Shown in pieces: positions 1 to 5,985 of a DNA stretch of 5,985 nt. The DNA lies in NCBI GenBank assembly GCA_027009095.1, contig JALVDG010000011.1, positions 1 through 5,985 on the forward strand, given 5' to 3'. A program made the position numbers and the translations under genes. Source of the DNA: Thiotrichaceae bacterium (lineage in GTDB: Bacteria; Pseudomonadota; Gammaproteobacteria; Thiotrichales; Thiotrichaceae). Every line of letters begins with the position of its first letter. Positions within the stretch are counted from its first letter, which is position 1. The notes under the pieces were generated by a model. The model saw nothing but the letters and a program-made list of their open reading frames with translations, was not told the DNA's origin and ran no database searches.

Positions 1-1145
1 CAGCAGAGTTAGTTCGAGGTTTAATAAAAGCTGGGGCAACCGTTCGCGTTTGTATGACAGCTGCGGCAACTCAATTTATTACCCCTTTAACTTTACAAGC
101 ACTATCAGGAAATCCTGTACATACCGATTTACTTGACACTCATGCCGAGGCAGGTATGGGGCACATAGAATTAGCACGCTGGGCGGATAAAATAATTATC
201 GCTCCTACCAGTGCTGATTTAATGGCACGATTAGCAACGGGCATGGCAAATGATTTATTAAGTACCATCTGTTTAGCGACTAAAGCACCCATTCACCTTG
301 CCCCGGCAATGAATAAAGCGATGTGGGAAAACGTAGCGACACAAAGCAATCGACAAATATTAATACAGCGGGGATTTCATCTTCATGGTCCAGCCACAGG
401 AGAGCAAGCTTGTGGCGAGATTGGTGTAGGTCGTATGCTTGAGCCAGATGATATTATTACACAATGTTTTCACCATAAATCCCCCAAAAATAAAACACTT
501 CCGTTATCTGGAAAACATGTATTACTAACCGCAGGGCCTACTCGTGAGGCAATTGATCCTGTACGCTATATCACCAATCGAAGTTCAGGAAAAATGGGCT
601 ACTCTATTGCTATTGCTGCACAAGCATTAGGTGCAACGGTGACGATTATTTCAGGCCCCGTGGTTCTTGAACCTCCTCAAGGGGTTAAAGTCATTCGTGT
701 AGAATCAGCAGCTGAGATGCATGCTGCCACTATAAAAGCAGCAAAAACAGCCGATATTTTTATTGCAACAGCCGCCGTCTCTGACTTTTCAACAAAAGAA
801 ATATTTACCAAAAAAATTAAAAAATCAGGCGAACATTTACACCTACAGCTAAAACAAAATGCCGATATTCTTGCTGATGTTAGCCATCAAAATACGCATC
901 TATTCACGGTAGGATTTGCTGCTGAAACGGATCATTTAATAGAATATGCACGCCGTAAGTTACAACGTAAAAATTTAGATCTTATTGTTGCTAATCCCGT
1001 TGGAGAAGGGAAAGGGTTTGATCAAGCTACAAATCAACTCGAAATAATTTGGCAAGACGGACATATCTCCTTGCCTGAAAAAGAAAAACAACTTCTAGCC
1101 TATGAATTAATGGATATTATTGTAAAACGCTATCGTTTGCGTTAG
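1..1145 (+). CDS. coaBC: Bifunctional phosphopantothenoylcysteine decarboxylase / phosphopantothenate-cysteine ligase, 5' truncated
   Basis: This enzyme joins cysteine to 4'-phosphopantothenate (CoaB, CTP-dependent) and decarboxylates the product to 4'-phosphopantetheine (CoaC, FMN-dependent) in cytosolic coenzyme A synthesis. The open frame runs in from the left edge; its first whole codon is at 3 and it reads AELVRGLIKAGATVRV before the ATG at 54. That ATG is therefore internal, and by comparison with E. coli Dfp (406 residues) about 20 N-terminal residues are missing. The CoaC part shows the active-site His in MGHIELARWAD (codon 162-164), the PAMN motif, and the ACGEIGVGRM loop with its catalytic Cys (codon 411-413). 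The CoaB part begins near LLTAGPTREAIDPVRYI and shows NRSSGKMG, AAVSDF, KKIKKSG and VGFAAETD, including the Asn and Lys positions known to matter in E. coli. Both halves look intact. dut follows after 54 bases, the usual partner in gammaproteobacteria. Confidence 0.97.
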   Translation, partial: AELVRGLIKAGATVRVCMTAAATQFITPLTLQALSGNPVHTDLLDTHAEAGMGHIELARWADKIIIAPTSADLMARLATGMANDLLSTICLATKAPIHLAPAMNKAMWENVATQSNRQILIQRGFHLHGPATGEQACGEIGVGRMLEPDDIITQCFHHKSPKNKTLPLSGKHVLLTAGPTREAIDPVRYITNRSSGKMGYSIAIAAQALGATVTIISGPVVLEPPQGVKVIRVESAAEMHAATIKAAKTADIFIATAAVSDFSTKEIFTKKIKKSGEHLHLQLKQNADILADVSHQNTHLFTVGFAAETDHLIEYARRKLQRKNLDLIVANPVGEGKGFDQATNQLEIIWQDGHISLPEKEKQLLAYELMDIIVKRYRLR

Positions 1146-1199
1146 CTTCAATCAATTTACGCTTCTTCTCCCCTCCTAATGTGAGACATCTTTATCAAT

Positions 1200-1667
1200 A
1201 TGACAACAACATCACCTTCTATTGACTTTATGATACTAGACCCCCGTATTGGCGACAGTATTCCTCTACCAGAGTACACAACTCAAGGCTCCGCAGGTAT
1301 GGATCTGCGTGCCTGTATAAAAGAAACATTGGTACTTAAAGCAGGAGAAACACATCTAATCCCAACGGGTTTAGCAATACACATTAAAGACCCCTCTATT
1401 GCAGCAACCATTTTACCTCGCTCAGGTCTAGGACATAAGCACGGCATTGTACTAGGGAATCTAGTCGGATTAATTGATTCCGATTATCAAGGACAGTTAT
1501 TTATTTCTTGTTGGAATCGAAGCAATACTGACTTTACCATTGAGGTAGCAGATCGTATCGCACAACTGGTTTTTGTTCCTATCATACAAGTCGCTTTAAA
1601 TCAGGTTGATAGTTTTAATGCAAGTGATCGTGGTGAAGGTGGCTTTGGTCACTCAGGAAAAAAATAA
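1200..1667 (+). CDS. dut: Deoxyuridine 5'-triphosphate nucleotidohydrolase (dUTPase)
   Basis: Dut hydrolyses dUTP to dUMP and pyrophosphate. This keeps uracil out of DNA and supplies dUMP for thymidylate synthesis; the enzyme is a cytosolic homotrimer. All five trimeric-dUTPase motifs are visible in order: AGMDLRA (residues 32-38), PRSGLG (73-78), GLIDSDYQG (90-98, with D93 matching catalytic Asp90 of E. coli), [11 protein letters not shown] (118-128), and the C-terminal [10 protein letters not shown] (144-153), the flexible arm that closes over the nucleotide. The length of 155 residues is close to the 151 of E. coli. The ATG at 1200 gives four more N-terminal residues than E. coli Dut. It has only a weak purine stretch (GTGAGA, 1181-1186) unusually far upstream, and a second in-frame ATG at 1230 would cut into the first strand, so 1200 is preferred. 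The gene ends in tandem stops (TAATAA). Confidence 0.98.
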   Translation: MTTTSPSIDFMILDPRIGDSIPLPEYTTQGSAGMDLRACIKETLVLKAGETHLIPTGLAIHIKDPSIAATILPRSGLGHKHGIVLGNLVGLIDSDYQGQLFISCWNRSNTDFTIEVADRIAQLVFVPIIQVALNQVDSFNASDRGEGGFGHSGKK

Positions 1668-1744
1668 TAACTAAAAATTCAGCATAACAAACGATGAGAG
1701 CAAAGTAGCACGATAGAGCAAATACTTTATCAAGGGAGCTAAAC

Positions 1745-3151
1745 ATGAAAAATATATCCCAAGAAATTTTTAGAGCCTACGATATTAGAGGGGAAGTAGG
1801 TAAAGACTTTATGCTTCCGCAAGATGCCTATCAAATAGGTCTAGGAATAGGCTCTCTCCTACAGTCTCAACAAGGCAATAATCAACAAAGCCCAAAAGTA
1901 TTACTCGGTAGAGATGCTCGTATCACTAGCCCTGAAGTTAGCAAAGCTCTATTACAAGGATTACTTGAAACAGCCTGTGATGTTATCGACCTTAATATCA
2001 TTCCCACCCCTGCCCTTTATTTTGCGCTAGAGCATTTACACATTGCTAATGGACTTATGGTGACAGCAAGTCATAACCCTGCTAATCATAACGGCATTAA
2101 GATTGTGATGGACAATCAACCGCTTAGTGCAGAGGTAATTCAAGATTTATATCATTTGATTAAATCTGAGCAGTTTAAGCGTGCTCCCCCTTTCTCGAAA
2201 AAAGCTAAAAAATATAATATTTTACCCTCCTATTTAAATGCAATTTTAGCCGATATTTCACTTAAACGATCTCTTAAGATTGCTGTTGATTGCAGCAATG
2301 GGGTCGCCTCTCTTATTGCAAAAAATTTATTTACCCAGCTAGGTTGTGAAGTACATATTTTATATTGTGAGCTAAATGGTGATTTCCCCAATCATCCACC
2401 TGATCCGACAAAGCCAGAAAATATTCAAGGACTTCAACAGCTTGTTATCAACAAAAATTTAGATATAGGTTTGGCTTTTGATGGCGATGCTGATCGCATG
2501 ATTGCTGTTGATAAAAATGGAAAAATTCTCTGGCCAGATCGACTAATGATTTTACTCGCCAAAAGCATTCTCAAACAACACCCCGAAGCAAAAGTAGCAT
2601 TTGATGTTAAATGTAGCTTTCTTTTACCACAAGCAATAGAAAAATCGGGAGGAAAAGCTTCGATGTGTGTCAGTGGGCACTCCTCCTTAAAAGCACATAT
2701 GAAAAAAGTTAATGCGATCATGGGCGGAGAGTTTAGTGGACATATTATCCTGCGAGATCGCTGGTCTGACTATGACGATGCTTTATACAATGCTGCGCGC
2801 TTACTAGAAATACTCTCCGAATTTAAACAATCACCAACACAAGTTTTCGCTGAAATACCCGATAGCTACTCTACCCCTGAGTATCTGCTATATTTTGAGA
2901 ATGCCCAAATAGCGAAAGATATGATGAAAAAAATCATCTCAAAAGCAAGCTTTCCCTTAGCTAAACACACCTTAATTGATGGTTTACGCATTGATTATGA
3001 TGATTGCTGGGGGCTGGTACGCGCCTCAAATACAACACCCACCCTAACCTTCCGATTCGAAGCTAAAACACAACAAAGCTTAGAAATGATACAACAACAG
3101 TTTCGTGATGTATTAAAATCAGTTCTGCCTCTACATACCCTGCCTTTTTGA
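1745..3151 (+). CDS. algC: Phosphomannomutase / phosphoglucomutase (AlgC type)
   Basis: This enzyme interconverts hexose 6-phosphates and 1-phosphates (mannose and glucose) through a phosphoserine intermediate. It supplies GDP-mannose and UDP-glucose precursors for LPS and exopolysaccharide. Four active-site loops of the alpha-D-phosphohexomutase family are present: the phosphoserine loop TASHNPANHNGIK with S109, the metal loop DGDADR with D246, D248 and D250, the sugar-specificity loop GGEFSGH (327-333), and the phosphate-binding loop VRASNTTP (425-432). The N-terminal FRAYDIRG is also typical. The length of 468 residues is close to the classical 463-residue Pseudomonas aeruginosa AlgC. The start at 1745 is supported by a good Shine-Dalgarno (AAGGGAG, ending at 1738) six bases upstream. 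An in-frame TAG at 1706-1708 rules out the long membrane-anchored N-terminal extension annotated in some relatives. It follows dut by 77 bases, as in Pseudomonas. Which sugar is preferred in the cell cannot be read from the sequence. Confidence 0.95.
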   Translation: MKNISQEIFRAYDIRGEVGKDFMLPQDAYQIGLGIGSLLQSQQGNNQQSPKVLLGRDARITSPEVSKALLQGLLETACDVIDLNIIPTPALYFALEHLHIANGLMVTASHNPANHNGIKIVMDNQPLSAEVIQDLYHLIKSEQFKRAPPFSKKAKKYNILPSYLNAILADISLKRSLKIAVDCSNGVASLIAKNLFTQLGCEVHILYCELNGDFPNHPPDPTKPENIQGLQQLVINKNLDIGLAFDGDADRMIAVDKNGKILWPDRLMILLAKSILKQHPEAKVAFDVKCSFLLPQAIEKSGGKASMCVSGHSSLKAHMKKVNAIMGGEFSGHIILRDRWSDYDDALYNAARLLEILSEFKQSPTQVFAEIPDSYSTPEYLLYFENAQIAKDMMKKIISKASFPLAKHTLIDGLRIDYDDCWGLVRASNTTPTLTFRFEAKTQQSLEMIQQQFRDVLKSVLPLHTLPF

Positions 3152-3172
3152 TGAAATATCATCTGACTTGTA

Positions 3173-3201
3173 TTTATTTCTCCCAACCCCATTTGTATAA
3201 C
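3173..3201 (+). promoter_or_regulatory. Possible weak sigma70 promoter before the DUF302 gene
   Basis: The gap after algC carries TATAAC at 3196-3201, five of six matches to a -10 box. The base run 17 upstream (TTTATT, 3173-3178) matches the -35 consensus at only three of six positions. A better TTGTAT at 3168-3173 is 22 bases away, which is too far. If real, it would start a short leader of about 25 bases before the ATG at 3233. AT-rich DNA gives such matches by chance, so this is tentative. Confidence 0.22.
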
Positions 3202-3220
3202 TCCCTCAAAAATAATGATC

Positions 3221-3224
3221 AGGA
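3221..3224 (+). promoter_or_regulatory. Ribosome binding site that decides the DUF302 start
   Basis: AGGA lies eight bases before the ATG at 3233, normal spacing for a Shine-Dalgarno. The longer in-frame alternative, an ATG at 3215, has no purine-rich site upstream (CTCCCTCAAAAATA) and would place this AGGA inside the coding sequence. The shorter start is therefore preferred. Confidence 0.7.
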
Positions 3225-3232
3225 TAAATAAA

Positions 3233-3625
3233 ATGTCAAACTTTGTATTCTCAACTCAAGTTAATCAACCTATCGATGCCGCTATTGATACACTTAAAAC
3301 AACATTAATGAATCACCACCTAGGAATTGTGAGTGATGTCAATGTTGCAGGTATTATAAAAACTAAATTAGATGAAGAAATACCTGCTTACCGTATTTTA
3401 GGTGCATGTAATCCCAAAATGGCTAAAGAAATGATTACCGCTATCCCTGAAGCAGGTGCCTTACTACCTTGTACTATTGTTGCAAGAGAAGTCGCTGGTA
3501 ATACCATTTTTGATTTTATGGATCCTACCAGTGTTCTTGGCATCGCAAAAAATGAGATTATGGATAAAGTAGCAGCAGAGGCGACAGAAAAACTCAAAGC
3601 AGTTATTGTAGACTTGGAAAAATAA
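3233..3625 (+). CDS. DUF302 family protein of unknown function
   Basis: The product is a 130-residue protein that reads as a DUF302 domain over almost its whole length. Family hallmarks are the N-terminal beta strand, a helix with a spaced-leucine look (IDAAIDTLKTTL), GIVSDVNVAGIIKTKL (31-46), YRILGACNPKMA with C59, and ALLPCTIVARE with C80. A D-P step (MDPTS, 96-100) and a C-terminal helix follow. DUF302 proteins are small, usually cytosolic, and have no established biochemical role; the two conserved Cys suggest metal or redox chemistry, but that is inference. There is no signal peptide or membrane segment. The start at 3233 gives M-SNFVFSTQ with a Shine-Dalgarno; an ATG 18 bases upstream would add six residues without one. 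It lies 81 bases after algC and 68 before argB, on the same strand, with base composition like its neighbours, so co-transcription is plausible. Confidence 0.85.
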   Translation: MSNFVFSTQVNQPIDAAIDTLKTTLMNHHLGIVSDVNVAGIIKTKLDEEIPAYRILGACNPKMAKEMITAIPEAGALLPCTIVAREVAGNTIFDFMDPTSVLGIAKNEIMDKVAAEATEKLKAVIVDLEK

Positions 3626-3645
3626 CATCATTATTTTCAAACTAG

Positions 3646-4640
<995 letters not shown>

Positions 4641-4674
4641 GAATATAAAAAATCCCAAAAAAGCAAAGAAAAAT

Positions 4675-4709
4675 ATACCAAATAAAAGTAACTTAAATTG
4701 GTATTTTTT
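4675..4709 (+). terminator. Candidate rho-independent terminator after argB
   Basis: ATACCAAT (4675-4682) pairs with ATTGGTAT (4697-4704) as a perfect 8-bp stem with a 14-base loop, followed directly by a run of five more T (4705-4709). A short A-tract before the stem faces the T-tract, as in many bidirectional terminators. Only two G-C pairs support the stem, so it may be weak. It lies about 97 bases after the argB stop. Confidence 0.45.
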
Positions 4710-4713
4710 AAAA

Positions 4714-4796
4714 ATGTTGTCTATAAGTAAAAATAATATCAATATTTATTGGCTATATACTTTAGCCACCTAAAAACACTAATGTAGTGACAACAT
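4714..4796 (+). promoter_or_regulatory. Nested inverted repeats in the ppsR leader, with promoter-like boxes
   Basis: Three dyads lie in 83 bases. The outer pair ATGTTGTC (4714-4721) and GACAACAT (4789-4796) is a perfect 8-bp match that closes around the others. Inside are TGGCTA (4750-4755) with TAGCCA (4763-4768), and CACTA (4777-4781) with TAGTG (4785-4789). The loop of the first inner dyad contains TATACT (4756-4761), a good -10 box but without a convincing -35. An alternative is TTGTCT (4717-4722) with AATATT (4741-4746), 18 bases apart. The outer right arm ends just before the ppsR ribosome site (AAGAG, 4798-4802). It could be an operator set, a leader RNA fold, or chance in AT-rich DNA. 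Confidence 0.3.
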
Positions 4797-4810
4797 AAAG
4801 AGCATTAAAT

Positions 4811-5614
4811 ATGCAACATGCTATTCTCTTTGTCTCCGACCGCACAGGTTTAACTGCCGAGGCTATGGCAAAGAGTTTGCTTGCCCAATTTCAGTCGATT
4901 GACTATAGCATCGAGAAATATTCCTTTATTGATACACCTGATAAAGCCCTATTTGTTGCAGAAAAAATATCACAGATGATCTCTCATAAGGGGCTAACTG
5001 TTATCGTTTTTACTACGTTAGTTGATATTGAAAGTCAAAAAATCATTGAGTCATCAGGTGCTTGTGTCATTGACTTATTTAATACCTTTATCGAACCACT
5101 AGAAGAGGCATTTTCTAAAGAATCAGCGCATACCTTAGGCATCTCTTATGATGTATTAGGCAATAATCGTTATCAAAAACATCTTGATGCGATTGATTTT
5201 GCAATGGCGCATGACGACGGTATTCGACCCGATCAATATGATCAAGCAGATATTATTCTCGTTGGTGTATCACGCTGTGGAAAAACACCTACCTCACTTT
5301 ATCTTGCGATGAACTTTTCTTTAAAAGCCTGTAATTATCCACTCACTGACGATGAAGTTAATGCCGAAAATTTACCTTCCGTATTATTAGCCCATAAAGA
5401 GAAATTAATCGGTTTAACCATCCACCCTAATGTTCTTCATGCTATTCGAGAAAAACGTCGTCCAGGTGGCGACTATGCTCGTCTTGCTACCTGTAAAAAG
5501 GAAGTACGAGCCGTTGAGCAAATGTTCAAATATGCAGATATTCCTGTTTTCAAAATGACCAACACCTCTATTGAAGAGGTAGCAGGTAATATTATGAAAC
5601 TTATCAATAGTTAA
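4811..5614 (+). CDS. ppsR: PEP synthase regulatory protein (bifunctional kinase / phosphorylase)
   Basis: PpsR controls PEP synthase. It inactivates the enzyme by ADP-dependent phosphorylation of a Thr next to the catalytic His, and reactivates it by phosphate-dependent removal that releases pyrophosphate. The protein reads as the DUF299 family throughout: the N-terminal FVSDRTGLTAEAMAKSLL block, DAIDFAMAHDDGIRP (126-140), the P-loop GVSRCGKTPTSLYLAM (152-167), LIGLTI near residue 200, and a C-terminal IREKRR followed by SIEEVAGNIM. The length of 267 residues is close to the family's usual 270-277. The near-identical P-loop and the adjacent ppsA separate it from the Firmicutes relatives that act on pyruvate phosphate dikinase. 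The ATG at 4811 has a modest Shine-Dalgarno (AAGAG) eight bases upstream and starts directly at the first strand, as the family does. ppsA starts 33 bases after its stop on the same strand, suggesting one transcript. Confidence 0.95.
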   Translation: MQHAILFVSDRTGLTAEAMAKSLLAQFQSIDYSIEKYSFIDTPDKALFVAEKISQMISHKGLTVIVFTTLVDIESQKIIESSGACVIDLFNTFIEPLEEAFSKESAHTLGISYDVLGNNRYQKHLDAIDFAMAHDDGIRPDQYDQADIILVGVSRCGKTPTSLYLAMNFSLKACNYPLTDDEVNAENLPSVLLAHKEKLIGLTIHPNVLHAIREKRRPGGDYARLATCKKEVRAVEQMFKYADIPVFKMTNTSIEEVAGNIMKLINS

Positions 5615-5647
5615 ATTACGAATCCAACCATCCAAAAGGATAACGTT

Positions 5648-5985
5648 ATGATCAAGCATATCATTCCACTGCACGAACTTAATATGAACGATGTTCCCAT
5701 AGTAGGCGGTAAAAATGCCTCTTTAGGTGAAATGTTACAAAACCTGAGTGAGCTAGGTGTACAAGTACCGAGCGGATTTGCGACCACTGCTGATGCTTAT
5801 AATGAGTTTATCGCCCACGATGGTCTAGCTGAACGCATAGAATCAACCTTAAAAACATTAGATGTAGATGATGTCGATGCCTTGCAAGTAGCGGGAGATA
5901 AAATTCGTAACTGGATTATGAATGTACCCTTTCCTAGTATCTTTGAAGAAAAAATTGATGCAGCTTATCAAGCCCTGGAAGATGA
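5648..5985 (+). CDS. ppsA: Phosphoenolpyruvate synthase, N-terminal part (runs off the window)
   Basis: PpsA makes phosphoenolpyruvate, AMP and phosphate from pyruvate, ATP and water, the entry step to gluconeogenesis from pyruvate or lactate. Only the first 112 codons are present, the start of the PEP/pyruvate-binding ATP-grasp domain of a protein usually near 790 residues. Recognisable blocks are LNMNDVPIVGGKNASLGEM (residues 11-29), with the conserved nucleotide-site Lys in GGKNASLGE, then VPSGFATTADAYNEF (40-54), and a later KIRNWIMNVPFP matching the E. coli IRQWIIDTPF region. The catalytic His and the regulatory Thr lie beyond the window. The start ATG at 5648 has a strong Shine-Dalgarno (AAGGA, 5636-5640) seven bases upstream. 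The nearest alternative, a Met at codon 13, would lose the first strand. The short gap to ppsR suggests shared transcription and translation from its own ribosome site. Confidence 0.96.
   Translation, partial: MIKHIIPLHELNMNDVPIVGGKNASLGEMLQNLSELGVQVPSGFATTADAYNEFIAHDGLAERIESTLKTLDVDDVDALQVAGDKIRNWIMNVPFPSIFEEKIDAAYQALED

Noticed and set aside
54..56. ATG at 54 as the start of coaBC
   Set aside because: The frame is open to the left edge and the upstream codons encode conserved CoaC sequence (AELVRGLIKAGATVRV), so this Met is internal.
2434..2721. Open frame of 95 codons on the minus strand inside algC
   Set aside because: It lies wholly within a gene with all family motifs intact, has no recognisable protein features, and its composition follows from the opposite-strand codons.
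2995..3192. Minus-strand frame overlapping the end of algC
   Set aside because: It shadows the conserved phosphate-loop region of AlgC; the product is a low-plausibility Cys/Arg-rich sequence with no family resemblance.
3388..3597. Minus-strand frame inside the DUF302 gene
   Set aside because: Antisense shadow of a recognised domain, with no ribosome site or family match seen.
5630..5641. ATCC-AAAA-GGAT hairpin covering the ppsA ribosome site
   Set aside because: A four-base-pair stem is too weak to hide a Shine-Dalgarno, and the match is expected by chance.
5414..5674. Minus-strand frame across the end of ppsR and the ppsA start
   Set aside because: It covers conserved PpsR sequence and the ppsA ribosome site; no features of a real protein.

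Overview
The window is a single-strand run of housekeeping genes. All seven genes read left to right: coaBC (5' truncated), dut, algC, a DUF302 gene, argB, ppsR and ppsA (3' truncated). The DNA is AT-rich, and coding regions are tightly packed. No RNA genes, mobile elements, CRISPR arrays or recombination scars were seen.

The organism is most likely a low-GC gammaproteobacterium. Three things suggest this. The order coaBC-dut-algC-argB is the one known from Pseudomonas and related gammaproteobacteria. The CoaBC, Dut, AlgC and PpsR proteins read as close relatives of the E. coli and Pseudomonas versions. ArgB is the arginine-sensitive type. The genus cannot be named from the sequence alone.

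Layout. Positions 1-1145 hold coenzyme A biosynthesis (CoaBC). Positions 1200-1667 hold dUTP removal (Dut). Positions 1745-3151 hold the phosphomannomutase/phosphoglucomutase that supplies sugar-1-phosphates for surface polysaccharides. Positions 3233-3625 hold a small DUF302 protein of unknown function, placed between algC and argB, which are neighbours in Pseudomonas. Positions 3694-4578 hold N-acetylglutamate kinase for arginine synthesis. A 232-base AT-rich gap follows, with a possible terminator and a set of nested inverted repeats. It separates this block from a second unit, ppsR-ppsA (4811 to the window end). There the phosphotransferase that switches PEP synthase on and off lies 33 bases upstream of PEP synthase itself.

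How they work together. The first block is a conserved gene neighbourhood rather than one pathway. The second is a true functional pair, enzyme plus dedicated regulator, controlling entry of pyruvate into gluconeogenesis. The PEP made there can feed hexose phosphates to AlgC, but that link is only metabolic logic. No previously undescribed system is evident. The points most worth checking are the co-directional ppsR-ppsA arrangement, the DUF302 insertion and the inverted repeats before ppsR.
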